Shown: positions 1 through 9,359, counted from the first letter of the stretch. The stretch is DNA of 64,000 nucleotides from Micromonospora sp. CCTCC AA 2012012 (GCF_040499845.1 NZ_CP159342.1:6138001-6202000), one strand, 5' to 3'. The notes: generated by a model not told the origin, from the letters alone. Numbers and translations: made by a program.

Positions 1-659
1 ACTCCTCGACGCCCGCGGTGACCGCGGCGCTGGTCGAGGTCTCGGCGGACGGCGTCACGCCCCGCGCGCAGCGGTGCACCGTCGACGCGCGGGCGCACGG
101 TGAGCTGCTCGCCCCGCAGGTCGACGCGGTGCTGGCCGACCTCGACGCCCGCCCGCGTGACCTGACCGCGATCGTCGCGGGGCTCGGCCCCGGCCCGTTC
201 ACCGGCCTGCGGGTGGGGCTGGTCACGGCCGCCACCATGGGGCAGGTGCTCGGCATCCCCACGTACGGTGTCTGCTCGCTGGACGGCATCGGCCACCCGG
301 CGGCGGCCGGCGAGCCGGTCCTCGCGGCGAGCGACGCCCGGCGTCGGGAGGTCTACTGGGCCGTCTACGACGGCGCGGGCCAGCGGATCGCCGGGCCGAA
401 CGTGGACGCCCCCGCGGTCGCCGCCGAGCGGGCCCGCGACCTGGCCGTCACGGTCGCGGTCGGTGACGGCGCGCACCGGTACGCGGACGTGCTCGGGCTG
501 CCGCTGCGGGCCGAGCCGCGCTACCCGGACCCGACGGTGCTGGCCGCGCTGGCCGCGGAGCGGATCCGGGCGCAGGCCCCCGGCGAGCCGCTCACCCCGC
601 TCTACCTGCGCCGCCCCGACGCGGTCGCCGCGACCGGCCACAAGCCGGTCCTGCCATGA
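1..659 (+). CDS. tsaB: TsaB, t6A37 synthesis protein (5' end outside window)
   Basis: TsaB is the scaffold and activator of TsaD in the complex that makes N6-threonylcarbamoyladenosine at position 37 of ANN-decoding tRNAs in the cytoplasm. The frame is open from the first base (reads S-S-T-P-A-V-T-A-A-L), matching the family N-terminus near its Asp-Thr-Ser-Thr-Pro motif, so the true start lies a few codons upstream of the window and the internal GTG at 18 is not the start. The motif GLGPGPFTGLR, typical of TsaB/YeaZ, is present, followed by the normal C-terminal ending. It lacks the metal-binding histidines of TsaD, as expected. It overlaps rimI by 4 bases (ATGA), so tsaB-rimI-tsaD are translationally coupled. 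Confidence 0.93.
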   Translation, partial: SSTPAVTAALVEVSADGVTPRAQRCTVDARAHGELLAPQVDAVLADLDARPRDLTAIVAGLGPGPFTGLRVGLVTAATMGQVLGIPTYGVCSLDGIGHPAAAGEPVLAASDARRREVYWAVYDGAGQRIAGPNVDAPAVAAERARDLAVTVAVGDGAHRYADVLGLPLRAEPRYPDPTVLAALAAERIRAQAPGEPLTPLYLRRPDAVAATGHKPVLP

Positions 660-1120
660 GTGAGGTGCGGCTGGGGCGGTTCCGCTGGTGGCACATCGAC
701 CAGGTGCTGCCGATCGAGGCGGACCTCTTCGGCGCCGAGCAGTGGTCCCCGGCGATGTTCTGGAACGAACTGGCCAACGGCCACCACTACCTGGTCGCCA
801 CCGACGACGACGGCGCGGTGCTCGGCTACGCCGGGCTCGCCGTGGCGCCGCCCGACGAGGCCTGGGTGCAGAACATCGCGGTGCGGCGGGACGTCCAGCG
901 GCGAGGGGTCGGCCGGCTGCTGCTGGAGGCGCTGCTCGCCGAGGCCGCCCGGCGCGGTGCCCGGAGCACGCTGCTGGAGGTCGCGGCGGACAACGGCCCG
1001 GCTCAGCGGCTTTACGCCACGTACGGCTTCGAACCGATCGGGGTGCGGCGCGGCTACTACCAACCGAGCAACACCGACGCGCTGGTCATGCAGCGGAACC
1101 AGGAACAAGATCATGGCTGA
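656..1120 (+). CDS. rimI: RimI, ribosomal protein bS18 alanine N-acetyltransferase
   Basis: This 154-residue GNAT-fold enzyme transfers an acetyl group from acetyl-CoA to protein N-termini, classically bS18. The acetyl-CoA binding loop is visible as [13 protein letters not shown] at about residues 78-90, and the C-terminal part keeps the N-x-x-A-x-x-L-Y-x-x-x-G-F pattern of GNATs ([13 protein letters not shown]). Length is normal for the family. ATG at 656 overlaps the tsaB stop, and the 3' end overlaps tsaD by 8 bases. The arrangement tsaB-rimI-tsaD is common in actinobacteria. The exact protein substrate in this organism cannot be read from the sequence. Confidence 0.93.
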   Translation: MSEVRLGRFRWWHIDQVLPIEADLFGAEQWSPAMFWNELANGHHYLVATDDDGAVLGYAGLAVAPPDEAWVQNIAVRRDVQRRGVGRLLLEALLAEAARRGARSTLLEVAADNGPAQRLYATYGFEPIGVRRGYYQPSNTDALVMQRNQEQDHG

Positions 1121-2159
1121 CGAACCACTGGTCCTCGGCATCGAGACCTCCTGCGACGAGACCGGCGTGGGCATCGTGCGGGGCCACACCCTGCTGGCCG
1201 ACGCGATCGCCTCCAGCGTGGACGAGCACGCCCGGTTCGGCGGTGTGGTGCCGGAGGTGGCCAGCCGGGCGCACCTGGAGGCCATCGTGCCGACCATGGA
1301 GCGGGCGCTCGCCGAGGCGGGGGTGACGATCGCCGACATCGACGCGATCGCGGTCACCTCCGGGCCGGGCCTGGCCGGTGCGCTGCTGGTCGGGGTGGCC
1401 GCCGCGAAGGGCTACGCGCTCGCCGCCGAGAAGCCGGTCTACGGGGTGAACCACCTCGCCGCACACGTCGCCGTGGACACCCTGGAGCACGGCCCGCTGC
1501 CCGAGCCGGCGATCGCCCTGCTGGTCTCCGGCGGGCACTCGTCGCTGCTGCGGGTCGACGACCTGGCCGGCGGTGTCACCCCGCTCGGCGCGACCATCGA
1601 CGACGCGGCCGGTGAGGCGTTCGACAAGGTGGCCCGCCTGCTCGGGCTGCCGTTCCCCGGCGGACCGTGGATCGACCGGGAGGCCCGGGCCGGGGACGCC
1701 GGGGCGATCGGCTTCCCGCGTGGCCTCACCGCCGCCAAGGATCTCGCCGCGCACCGCTACGACTTCTCCTTCTCCGGGCTGAAGACCGCGGTGGCCCGCT
1801 GGGTGGAGGCGCGGCAGCGGGCCGGCGAGCCGGTGCCGGTGGCCGACGTCGCCGCGTCCTTCCAGGAGGCGGTCTGCGACGTGCTGGTCGGCAAGGCGCT
1901 GGACGCCTGCCGTACGAGCGGGATCGACACGCTGGTGATCGGTGGGGGAGTGGCGGCCAACTCGCGGCTGCGGGCGATGGCCGAGCACCGCGCCGCGAAG
2001 CACGGCATCCGGGTACGGGTGCCCCGCCCGAAGCTCTGCACCGACAACGGCGCGATGGTCGCCGCGCTCGGCTCGCACCTGGTCGCCTCGGGTGTCGCGC
2101 CGAGCCGCCTGGACCTCCCCGCCGACTCCGCCCTACCGTTGACCACGGTCAGCGTCTGA
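1113..2159 (+). CDS. tsaD: TsaD, tRNA threonylcarbamoyladenosine transferase
   Basis: TsaD transfers the threonylcarbamoyl group from TC-AMP to A37 of tRNA, together with TsaB and TsaE. The 348-residue product starts [17 protein letters not shown], the canonical N-terminus of the Kae1/TsaD family. The metal-binding pair H114-x3-H118 (NHLAAH) and the glycine-rich ATP-binding loops ([16 protein letters not shown]) are intact. ATG at 1113 was chosen because it gives this family N-terminus; the open frame extends far upstream but there overlaps rimI in another frame. It overlaps the rimI stop by 8 bases. Nothing is missing, so it should be active. Confidence 0.96.
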   Translation: MADEPLVLGIETSCDETGVGIVRGHTLLADAIASSVDEHARFGGVVPEVASRAHLEAIVPTMERALAEAGVTIADIDAIAVTSGPGLAGALLVGVAAAKGYALAAEKPVYGVNHLAAHVAVDTLEHGPLPEPAIALLVSGGHSSLLRVDDLAGGVTPLGATIDDAAGEAFDKVARLLGLPFPGGPWIDREARAGDAGAIGFPRGLTAAKDLAAHRYDFSFSGLKTAVARWVEARQRAGEPVPVADVAASFQEAVCDVLVGKALDACRTSGIDTLVIGGGVAANSRLRAMAEHRAAKHGIRVRVPRPKLCTDNGAMVAALGSHLVASGVAPSRLDLPADSALPLTTVSV

Positions 2160-2176
2160 ACCCCGGGACGACCGAC

Positions 2177-2431
2177 ATGATCGTACGGATGTGGGAGGCG
2201 CGGGCGGAGTCGTACGGCTTCGCGGACCTCATCACCTGGGTCTGCGAGACCGCGCTGCCCGACTTCGAGCACGACCCGCTGCACCTGTCCAGTGAGGTCT
2301 TCTCCTCGACCGACCACCGGGTGGTGGTGATCTCCAAGTGGCGGAGCAACCCACGGGACCTGCCCGAGCCGCCGATGCGGCTGGTGGCCCGGCCGCCGCA
2401 CTCGTGGGACTTCACCCAGGTCGACCGCTGA
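2177..2431 (+). CDS. Small conserved-looking hypothetical protein (84 aa)
   Basis: I do not recognise this gene with certainty. The frame has strong actinobacterial codon usage and starts with ATG 17 bases after the tsaD stop, so it is probably the last gene of that operon. The 84-residue product has no signal peptide or membrane segment. It is rich in Trp and charged residues, with the pattern MIVRMWEARA at the N-terminus and a hydrophobic strand (HRVVVISKW) followed by a proline-rich tail. The start resembles the first beta strand of small dimeric alpha/beta-barrel (ABM-like) proteins, but that is only a guess from pattern. Confidence 0.7.
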   Translation: MIVRMWEARAESYGFADLITWVCETALPDFEHDPLHLSSEVFSSTDHRVVVISKWRSNPRDLPEPPMRLVARPPHSWDFTQVDR

Positions 2432-2515
2432 CCGCCGCGGCCCGGCCGCAGCGCCGCCGGCCAGCCGGAATTCGGTCGCGTCGCACCGGGCGGGCCGCCT
2501 AGCGTCGGGAGGGCC

Positions 2516-4222
2516 ATGCGCTTCTCACCGGCCGGCGATCCCGGCACTCCCGACGACCGGTCCGCCACCTGCTACCTGGTGTGGCTCGCCGGCCGGCACC
2601 CGTTCCTGTTCGGCGGCGGCATCGCGCTCGGCGTCGTCTGGATGGTGGCCCAGGCGCTGATGCCGGCCACCGTGGGCCGGGCGATCGACGCCGGCCTCAC
2701 CCACCGTGACCCGGACGCCCTGCTCCGCTGGGGGGCCGCGCTGCTCGGGCTGGGCGTGCTCCAGGCGACCGCCGGGATCCTGCGGCACCGCTGCGCGGTG
2801 CACAACTGGCTGGCCGCCGCGTACCGGACCGTGCAGGTCACCGTCGAGGCCACCAACCGGCTGGGCGCCGCCCTGCCGCGCCGGGTGGCGGCCGGCGAGG
2901 TGGTCAGCATCGGTACGGCCGACATCGAGCACATCGGCAGCGCCGTCGACATCACCGCCCGGGGCACCGGTTCGGTGGTGGCCGTCGTGACGGTGGCGGT
3001 GATCCTGCTGGACGCCTCGGTGCCGCTGGGTCTGGTGGTGGTGCTCGGTGTGCCGCTGCTGATGGGGCTGGTCGCGCTGTTGATCCGGCCGCTGCACCGG
3101 CAGCAGCAGGCGTACCGGGACGCGGAGGGGCGGCTGACCGCCCGGGCCGGTGACATCGTCTCCGGGCTGCGGGTGCTGCGCGGGGTGGGCGGCGAGCCGG
3201 TGCTCTCCGGGCGGTACCGGGAGCAGTCGCAGGCGCTGCGGGCCGGTGGACTGCGGGTGGCCCGGGTGGAGTCGCTGCTCCAGGCCGCGCAGATCCTGCT
3301 GCCCGGCGTCTTCCTGGTGCTGGTGACCTGGCTGGGGGCCCGGTTCGCGCTGCGCGGTGAGATCAGCGCCGGTCAGCTCGTCGCCTTCTACGGCTACACC
3401 GCTTTCCTGGTCAGCCCGCTGCGTAACCTCACCGAGGCGGCCGACAAGCTGACCCGGGGGCACGTCGCGGCCCGCCGGGTGGTCCGGCTGCTGCGGCTCG
3501 CCCCGGAGCTGGTCGACCCGGCCCGGCCGGTTCCGCTGCCCGACGGGCCCGGCGAGCTGGTGGACGTCCGGTCGGGGCTGGTGCTGCGGCCGGGCGGGTT
3601 CACCGCGCTGGCCGCCACCGCCGGTGCGGACGCGACCGAGATCGCCGACCGCCTCGGCCGGTACGTCGACTCGGACGTGACCCTGCACGGCGTACCGCTG
3701 CGGGAGGTGGCGCTGGCGACGGTGCGCGCGCGGATCCTGGTGGCCGACAACGACGCGCACCTGTTCACCGGCCCGCTGCTCGCGGAGCTGGACCCGCACG
3801 GCGCGGGCGACCGGGCCGCCGTGGAGGCGGCCCTGGTCGCGGCGAGCGCGACCGACATCGTGGCCGCGCTCCCCGACGGGCTGGACAGCCGGGTGGCGGA
3901 GCGGGGCCGGGAGTTCTCCGGCGGGCAGCGGCAGCGACTGCGGCTGGCCCGGGCGCTGGTCGCCGACCCGGAGACGCTGATCCTGGTCGAGCCGACCAGC
4001 GCGGTGGACGCGCACACGGAGGCGCGGATCGCCGACCGGCTCGGCGCGGCCCGGCGCGGTCGCACCACGCTGGTCTGCACCACCAGCCCGCTGGTGCTGG
4101 GCCGGGCCGAGCACGTGGTCTTCGTGGAGGACGGCAAGGTGGTGGCCGAGGGCCGGCACGACGAGCTGCTCGCCGCCGAGCCGCGCTACGCGGCCACGGT
4201 GAGCCGGGAGGAGGAGGCGTGA
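2516..4222 (+). CDS. ABC exporter half-transporter with degenerate ATPase motifs
   Basis: This is a type IV (exporter-fold) ABC half-transporter: a six-helix membrane domain (about residues 20-320) followed by a nucleotide-binding domain. The signature motif FSGGQRQR is intact (S468-Q471). The Walker A loop has decayed: aligned with its partner, the Lys is Ala373, and the loop reads ATAGADAT. The Walker B Asp is Val491 (LILVEPTS), the Q-loop Gln is replaced (VADND), and the H-loop His is replaced (LVCTTSPL). It therefore cannot form a normal ATP site by itself but can donate its signature motif to the next gene's product. ATG at 2516 follows a GGGAGGG ribosome site. It overlaps the next gene by 4 bases, indicating an obligate heterodimer. 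The substrate (drug, lipid or peptide) is unknown. Confidence 0.92.
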   Translation: MRFSPAGDPGTPDDRSATCYLVWLAGRHPFLFGGGIALGVVWMVAQALMPATVGRAIDAGLTHRDPDALLRWGAALLGLGVLQATAGILRHRCAVHNWLAAAYRTVQVTVEATNRLGAALPRRVAAGEVVSIGTADIEHIGSAVDITARGTGSVVAVVTVAVILLDASVPLGLVVVLGVPLLMGLVALLIRPLHRQQQAYRDAEGRLTARAGDIVSGLRVLRGVGGEPVLSGRYREQSQALRAGGLRVARVESLLQAAQILLPGVFLVLVTWLGARFALRGEISAGQLVAFYGYTAFLVSPLRNLTEAADKLTRGHVAARRVVRLLRLAPELVDPARPVPLPDGPGELVDVRSGLVLRPGGFTALAATAGADATEIADRLGRYVDSDVTLHGVPLREVALATVRARILVADNDAHLFTGPLLAELDPHGAGDRAAVEAALVAASATDIVAALPDGLDSRVAERGREFSGGQRQRLRLARALVADPETLILVEPTSAVDAHTEARIADRLGAARRGRTTLVCTTSPLVLGRAEHVVFVEDGKVVAEGRHDELLAAEPRYAATVSREEEA

Positions 4223-5967
4223 GCACCGCGTTGCCGGTCGCCGACACCCGCCAGGTCCGGCGGTACGCCCGCGACCTGGTCCGCCGGCACCCGGCCGGCC
4301 TGGCCGTGGCGCTCGGCCTGCACGCGCTCGCCGCGGCGGCCGGTCTGGTCGCGCCGCGGCTGCTCGGCGACCTGGTGGAGGGGATCTCGCGCGGCGTCGC
4401 CGCCGTGACCGTCGACCGGATCGCGCTGGCCATCGCCGGTTTCGTGGTGGTCCAGTCGGTGCTGGTGCGCTTCGCGCACCTGGCCTCCGCCCGGCTCGGT
4501 GAGCGGGTCCTGGCGCAGCTGCGGGAGGACTTCGTCGACCGGGTGCTCGCCCTGCCGTTGTCCACGGTGGAACGGGCCGGCACGGGTGACCTGTTGACCC
4601 GCGCCTCGCGGGACGTCTCCGCGCTGTCCCGGACGGTCCGCTTCGCGGTGCCGGAGACGCTGATCTCGGTGGTCACGATCGTGCTGATCCTCGGCGCGCT
4701 CCTGCTGACCGGCCCGCTGCTGGCGCTGCCCTGCCTGCTCGCCGTGCCGGTGCTCTGGGCCGGCACTCGCTGGTACCTGCGCCGGGCACCGGCGGGTTAC
4801 CTGCGGGAGAACGCCGCCTACTCGGACATCACCGACGGGATCAGTGAGACCGTCGAGGGTGCGCGGACCACGGAGGCGCTGCGTCAGCAGGCCCGCCGCC
4901 GGGCCCGCAGCGCCGCCGACATCCGCCGGTCGTACGCGGCCGAGCGTTACACCCTCCGCCTGCGGACGGTCTTCTTCCCGGTCGCCGAGATCGGGTACGT
5001 GGTGCCGGTGTCGGCCACCCTGGTCATCGGCGGCTGGTTCCACCTGAAGGGCTGGGTCAGCCTGGGCCAGGTCACCGCGGCCACCCTCTATGTCCAACAG
5101 CTCGTGGACCCGATCGACCGGCTGCTGTCCTGGTTGGACGAGTTCCAGGTCGGTGGGGCCTCGATGGCCCGGCTGCTCGGGGTGTCCGTGGACCCGCCCG
5201 CGTCCCCGGCCACCCCCGCCGGGCCCGTCCCGCCCGGCGCGGACCGTCGGGTCGCCGCGCACGACGTCCGGTACGCCTACCGGGAGGGGCACGACGTGCT
5301 GCACGGGGTGACCCTGGTGCCCCGGCCGGGGGAGAAGCTGGCCATGGTCGGTCCCTCGGGTGCCGGCAAGTCCACCCTCGGGCGGCTGCTGGCCGGGGTG
5401 CACGCGCCCCGGTCCGGCTCGGTGACCGTTGCCGGCCGGCCCCTGGTGGAGCTGCCCCTGGCGCAGCTGCGCGGTCACGTCGCCCTGGTCACCCAGGAGC
5501 ACCACGTCTTCATCGGCACCCTGGCGGAGAACGTGGCGATGGTCCGTCCCGGCGCGGATCTTGCGCAGGTGCGGGGCGCGCTGGCCGCCGTCGACGCGTT
5601 GGACTGGGCCGACGCGCTCCCCGACGGCCTGACCACGGTGGTCGGCGCGGGTGGCCATCCGCTCTCCCCGGCGCAGGCGCAGCAGCTCGCGCTGGCCCGG
5701 CTGGTGCTGGCCGACCCGCACACCCTGGTCCTCGACGAGGCGACCTCGTTGATCGACCCGCGGGCCGCCCGGGCGCTGGAACGGTCGCTGGCGGCGGTGC
5801 TGCACGGTCGTACGGTGGTCGCCATCGCGCACCGGCTCTTCTCCGCGCACGACGCGGACCGGGTCGCGGTGGTGGAGGACGGTCGGATCACCGAGCTGGG
5901 CTCGCACGACGAGCTGGTCGCCGCCGACGGCTCGTACGCCGCCCTCTGGCGCTCCTGGCACGGCTGA
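4219..5967 (+). CDS. ABC exporter half-transporter, catalytic partner
   Basis: This 582-residue protein is the partner of the preceding half-transporter: six membrane helices, then a nucleotide-binding domain. Walker A is canonical (G378-PSGAGK384-ST), the Q-loop is present (LVTQEHHVF), Walker B is canonical (LVLD506-E507-ATS) and the H-loop His538 is kept (AIAHRL). Only the signature motif is altered, L482-SPAQ in place of LSGGQ. Its decay complements that of its partner, so the heterodimer should have one working ATP site (Walker motifs here, signature from the partner) and one dead site, as in TM287/288- or BmrCD-type exporters. GTG start overlaps the upstream stop. A strong hairpin follows directly after the stop. 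Confidence 0.93.
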   Translation: MSTALPVADTRQVRRYARDLVRRHPAGLAVALGLHALAAAAGLVAPRLLGDLVEGISRGVAAVTVDRIALAIAGFVVVQSVLVRFAHLASARLGERVLAQLREDFVDRVLALPLSTVERAGTGDLLTRASRDVSALSRTVRFAVPETLISVVTIVLILGALLLTGPLLALPCLLAVPVLWAGTRWYLRRAPAGYLRENAAYSDITDGISETVEGARTTEALRQQARRRARSAADIRRSYAAERYTLRLRTVFFPVAEIGYVVPVSATLVIGGWFHLKGWVSLGQVTAATLYVQQLVDPIDRLLSWLDEFQVGGASMARLLGVSVDPPASPATPAGPVPPGADRRVAAHDVRYAYREGHDVLHGVTLVPRPGEKLAMVGPSGAGKSTLGRLLAGVHAPRSGSVTVAGRPLVELPLAQLRGHVALVTQEHHVFIGTLAENVAMVRPGADLAQVRGALAAVDALDWADALPDGLTTVVGAGGHPLSPAQAQQLALARLVLADPHTLVLDEATSLIDPRAARALERSLAAVLHGRTVVAIAHRLFSAHDADRVAVVEDGRITELGSHDELVAADGSYAALWRSWHG

Positions 5968-6007
5968 GCGAGGGGCCCCCGGTGACGGATCACCGGGGCC
6001 CCCTCGC
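5968..6007. terminator. Hairpin between convergent genes
   Basis: An inverted repeat with 18-base arms (5968-5985 and 5990-6007), one mismatch and a 4-base loop starts directly after the exporter stop codon. It lies between convergent genes and can serve both directions. There is no long T run, as is usual for actinobacterial terminators. Confidence 0.8.
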
Positions 6008-6017
6008 CGGGCCGGCG

Positions 6018-6755
6018 TCAGCTGCGGCGCAGGATGCGGTACGTGGCGAAGCCGCCGGTGGCCAGCGCGGCGAGGAAGACCAGCCAGACGATGGTGGTGC
6101 TCACCTTGACGCCGCCACCGGTGCCGACGTTCGCCGCGGCGGCGGCGACCAGCGAGTCGCTCTGCGCGGGCGGCAGCGCGGCCGGCGGGAGCTGCTGCCA
6201 GCGGACCAGCCCGGTGCTCTCCAGCATCGTCATGTGGTCGTTGACGAACTTGTTCGCCTCCTCGGCGAGCTTCCGCACGATCGGGTCGCGGGTGCTGGCC
6301 CGGACCGCCCCGATCACCGGGAAGATGTTGCCGTGGGCCACCCGGAGCCGGGTCACGAAGATCTGGTCGAACTGGGCGCCGGTGGCGTTCTGCATCTCGG
6401 TCAGCCAGCCCTGCTGCTGGGTGGTCGGCGTGGTCGGCAGGACGGCGCCGAGCTTGTTGGCCGCCTCCACCACGAGCTGGTCGAGGACGCCGTGCTGGCG
6501 GGAGATCTCCGCCCCGATCTCGCGTACCCGCTTGGACTGGCCCTTCTCGGCGGCCATGTTCCCGGCCGGCATCTCCCAGAGCCCGGCCAGCCGTACGCCG
6601 TTGAGCAGCGTCATGTCGGCGGCGTTCATCTGCTGACCGGGCGGGGGTGCCGCCTGTGCGGCCCCGGGCAGGACGCCGAGCCCGGCGACCAGGGTGACGA
6701 GCAGCACCGCCACCCGGTGCGCTGCCCGGCGGCGTGCGGATTCCAGCGGTGCCAT
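6018..6755 (-). CDS. Secreted DUF4142 (ferritin-like) protein, C-terminally anchored
   Basis: The product has 245 residues from the ATG at 6755, chosen because AGGAGGG lies 8-9 bases upstream; the longer open frame to 6827 lacks this support. A basic N-terminus and a hydrophobic stretch ending in QAAP form a signal peptide. The body matches the DUF4142 pattern, a predicted ferritin-like four-helix bundle, with segments such as ADMTLLNGVRLAGLWEM and a helix-rich QSKRVREIGAEISRQH. A second hydrophobic segment near the C-terminus (TIVWLVFLAALATGGFATY) followed by RILRRS suggests anchoring on the outer face of the membrane. DUF4142 function is not established. It lies downstream of the ROK gene with a 119-base gap. 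Confidence 0.85.
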   Translation of the reverse strand: MAPLESARRRAAHRVAVLLVTLVAGLGVLPGAAQAAPPPGQQMNAADMTLLNGVRLAGLWEMPAGNMAAEKGQSKRVREIGAEISRQHGVLDQLVVEAANKLGAVLPTTPTTQQQGWLTEMQNATGAQFDQIFVTRLRVAHGNIFPVIGAVRASTRDPIVRKLAEEANKFVNDHMTMLESTGLVRWQQLPPAALPPAQSDSLVAAAAANVGTGGGVKVSTTIVWLVFLAALATGGFATYRILRRS

Positions 6756-6874
6756 GGTTGCGGTGCCCTCCTCGGTCCGTGCGCGGGTGTCGCGGACGGC
6801 CACGCGCAACGTCGACCGTCCGCACACTGGTACGGATCACCGGGCTGATCAGTTCAGCCGGCCGGCAAGCCGCG

Positions 6875-8056
6875 TCAGGCGGCGTCGAGGGGGTCGGCGA
6901 GGAGCCGCTCGAAGGCCAGCTCGGCCGCGCCGACCAGCGGCGCGTCCTCGCCCAGCTTCGGCGTACGCAGGCGGACGTGTTCCAGGCAGGCGCCCAGCCC
7001 GACCTGGTGCAGTCGGCTGCGCACCTGGGCGGCGGCGGCGAGGTAGAGGTCCCGCATCGTGCCGCCGAAGATGACCATCTCCGGGTTGAAGATGTTGACC
7101 AGGTTGCCGACGCCGAAGCCGAGCCAGTCGCCGGCCTGCCGGACGGCGATCTGCGCCCGGGTGTCGCCCCGGTCGGCGGCGTCGAAGACGGCCACCAGCG
7201 CGTCCCGTCCGCGCGCGTCGGAGCGACCGGCGGCGCGGAGCAGCCCGTACTCGCCGATCTCGGTCTCCCAGCAGCCGCGGGAGCCGCACTCGCAGCGGGC
7301 CCCGTCGCGGACCACCACCATGTGGCCGACCTCGCCGCCGTACCCGCCGTGGCCGGTGAGCCGCCGGCCACCGGCGATGATGCCGGCGCCGACGCCGACG
7401 TCCCCGTACAGGTAGATGACGTTGTCGCAGCCGGCCGCTACGCCCCGGGCGTGTTCGGCGAAGGCGGCCACGTCCGCCACGTTGCCGACGGTGATCGGCA
7501 CGTCGATGCCGAGTTCGGCGGCGAGCGCGGCGCCGATCGGCTCGTCCACCCAGCCGGTGGTGGGGCCGAGCCGGACCAGGCCGTCGGCCTTGCGGACCAT
7601 GCCGCAGACCGCGACGCCCGCCCCCACGCAGAGCGCATTGGGCGGGGCGTGCTGGTGCATCTCCTTGAGCGCGCCGGCCAGCAGCGGGGCGGTCTCCCCG
7701 GCGTCCAGGCCGCGCGGCCGTTCCAGCTCCCGGCGGTCGAGCACCTCACCGCCGAGACCGACGCGCGCGGCCCGCAGCCGGTCCACCTCGATCGAGTACG
7801 CGTACGCGTAGACCCGGTCCGACGCGGGCCGGACGACCAGTGACGGTCGTCCGGCCCGGCCGGTTTCCTTCGGCGTCCCCTCGCTGACCAGACCGGCGCC
7901 GGCCAGGTCGGCGGTCAGCGCACCGATGGTGCTGCGGTTGAGCCCGAGCGTGGTGGTGAGTTCCGCGCGGGTGGTCGCGCCGTGGACGTGCACGTGACGC
8001 AGCAGCGCACCGAGGTTCTGCCGCCGGATCTCGTCCTGGCTCGGTCCCACCCGCAT
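6875..8056 (-). CDS. ROK-family transcriptional regulator of the sugar operon
   Basis: The 393-residue protein has an N-terminal winged helix-turn-helix (about residues 8-70: LLRHVHVHGATTRAELTTTLGLNRSTIGALT) followed by a ROK sugar-kinase-like domain. The ROK zinc motif CECGSRGCWE is present at about residues 253-262, and the glycine-rich loop GDVGVGAGII marks the sugar-binding fold. ATG at 8056 is preferred because the protein then begins just before the DNA-binding domain. It is 43 bases downstream of the permease, the last gene of the xylose-type transporter operon, and so probably senses the imported sugar. The arrangement resembles Streptomyces rok7B7 next to xylFGH (recalled, not checked). 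Confidence 0.92.
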   Translation of the reverse strand: MRVGPSQDEIRRQNLGALLRHVHVHGATTRAELTTTLGLNRSTIGALTADLAGAGLVSEGTPKETGRAGRPSLVVRPASDRVYAYAYSIEVDRLRAARVGLGGEVLDRRELERPRGLDAGETAPLLAGALKEMHQHAPPNALCVGAGVAVCGMVRKADGLVRLGPTTGWVDEPIGAALAAELGIDVPITVGNVADVAAFAEHARGVAAGCDNVIYLYGDVGVGAGIIAGGRRLTGHGGYGGEVGHMVVVRDGARCECGSRGCWETEIGEYGLLRAAGRSDARGRDALVAVFDAADRGDTRAQIAVRQAGDWLGFGVGNLVNIFNPEMVIFGGTMRDLYLAAAAQVRSRLHQVGLGACLEHVRLRTPKLGEDAPLVGAAELAFERLLADPLDAA

Positions 8057-8099
8057 GGTTCTGGTACTCCGTGTCCCGCTGGTCAGCGTCTGCCGGGAC

Positions 8100-9359
8100 T
8101 CAGCGGACGCCGGTGGCGGCCGAGCGGCGGCGCGACAGCGCGTCGACACCTGCGGCCAGCAGCAGCACCAGGCCGGTGAAGATGTACTTCAGGCCCGAGC
8201 TGAGGTCGAGCAGTCCCATGCCGTTGATGATGACAGCCACCACCGCGCCACCCAGCACCGCGTTGATCATCCGGCCCTTGCCGCCGAAGAGGCTGGTGCC
8301 ACCGATGACGGCTGCGCCGACCGCGTAGAGCAGGACGTTGCTACCGCCGGTGTTCGGGTCGACCGACCGGTCCTTGCTGGCGGCGATGATGCCGCCGACG
8401 GCGGCCATGGCGGAGCAGATGACGAAGGCGGAGATCTTCAGGCGGTCCACGTTGATGCCGGCCCGCCGCGCTGCCTCGGCGTTGCCGCCGACCGCGTAGA
8501 GGTGCCGGCCGTATCCGGTGCGGTTGAGCACGAAGGTCCAGAAGACCAGCAGCACCGCGATGATCGGCACGACCACCGGCATGCCCTTGTTGGAGGTGAT
8601 CAACGGGTTGATGCTGCGCTCCTGGTTGAGCACGTACACGGCGAAGCCGAGCAGCACGGCGAGGCCGACGATCCGGGCGGCGACCACGGCGACCGGGTCG
8701 GTGAGCAGACCCCGGGCCACCCGGTTGCGGTGGCGCAGCAGTTGCGCGCCGGCATACCCGGCGACCGCGACGGCGGCGAGCAGCCAACCGACCAGGGGCG
8801 GAATGCGGCCGTTCTCGATGCCGACGATCACCTTGTCGTCGATCGAGATGTTCGTGCCCTCCTTCATCAGCAGCAGCACGATGCCCTGGAAGGCGAGGAA
8901 GCCGGCCAGGGTGACCACGAAGGACGGGATGCCGACCTTGGCGACCAGGAAGCCGATGATGAGGCCGATGACCGCGCCGGTGACCAGGGCGGCGAGCACC
9001 GCCACGTACCAGGGATAGCCGAGCACAGTGACCACGTTGGCCAGGATGGCCGCGCAGACACCGCTGGCGAAGCCGGCGGAGAGGTCGATCTCGCCGAGCA
9101 GCAGTACGAAGATCAGACCCATCGCGATCACGGTGACCGCGGCGCCCTGGGTGAACAGGTTCGCGAAGTTCGCCGCCGAGAAGAAGACCGGCCGGACGAT
9201 CGCGAACACCAGGCAGAGCACGACGAGGCCGATGACGGCCGGCAGGGAGCCGAGGTCGCCACCGCGTACCCGGCCGAGGTAGTTGCGGACGTGGTCGCCG
9301 ACGCTGGGTGCCGGAGCGACGGCTGCCGGCCCTTCCTTCTTCACGACGGTGGTGGTCAT
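8100..9359 (-). CDS. xylH: Sugar ABC importer permease, XylH-like
   Basis: The 419-residue product belongs to the ribose/xylose ABC permease family (BPD_transp_2). About ten hydrophobic segments are visible, and the conserved loop LLLGEIDLSAG, characteristic of this family, occurs near residue 90. A second conserved segment (GYGRHLYAVGGNAEAARRAGI) is the cytoplasmic coupling region that meets the ATPase. ATG at 9359 overlaps the stop of the upstream ATPase by 4 bases, so the two are translationally coupled. Xylose is inferred from similarity of the binding protein; ribose or another pentose remains possible. Confidence 0.92.
   Translation of the reverse strand: MTTTVVKKEGPAAVAPAPSVGDHVRNYLGRVRGGDLGSLPAVIGLVVLCLVFAIVRPVFFSAANFANLFTQGAAVTVIAMGLIFVLLLGEIDLSAGFASGVCAAILANVVTVLGYPWYVAVLAALVTGAVIGLIIGFLVAKVGIPSFVVTLAGFLAFQGIVLLLMKEGTNISIDDKVIVGIENGRIPPLVGWLLAAVAVAGYAGAQLLRHRNRVARGLLTDPVAVVAARIVGLAVLLGFAVYVLNQERSINPLITSNKGMPVVVPIIAVLLVFWTFVLNRTGYGRHLYAVGGNAEAARRAGINVDRLKISAFVICSAMAAVGGIIAASKDRSVDPNTGGSNVLLYAVGAAVIGGTSLFGGKGRMINAVLGGAVVAVIINGMGLLDLSSGLKYIFTGLVLLLAAGVDALSRRRSAATGVR

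Noticed and set aside
4186..7371. Very long minus-strand open frame (1061 codons)
   Set aside because: It lies opposite two clear ABC exporter genes and in another frame of two real minus-strand genes (DUF4142 and ROK). Composition is Arg/Gly/Pro-rich as expected of shadow frames in high-G+C DNA.
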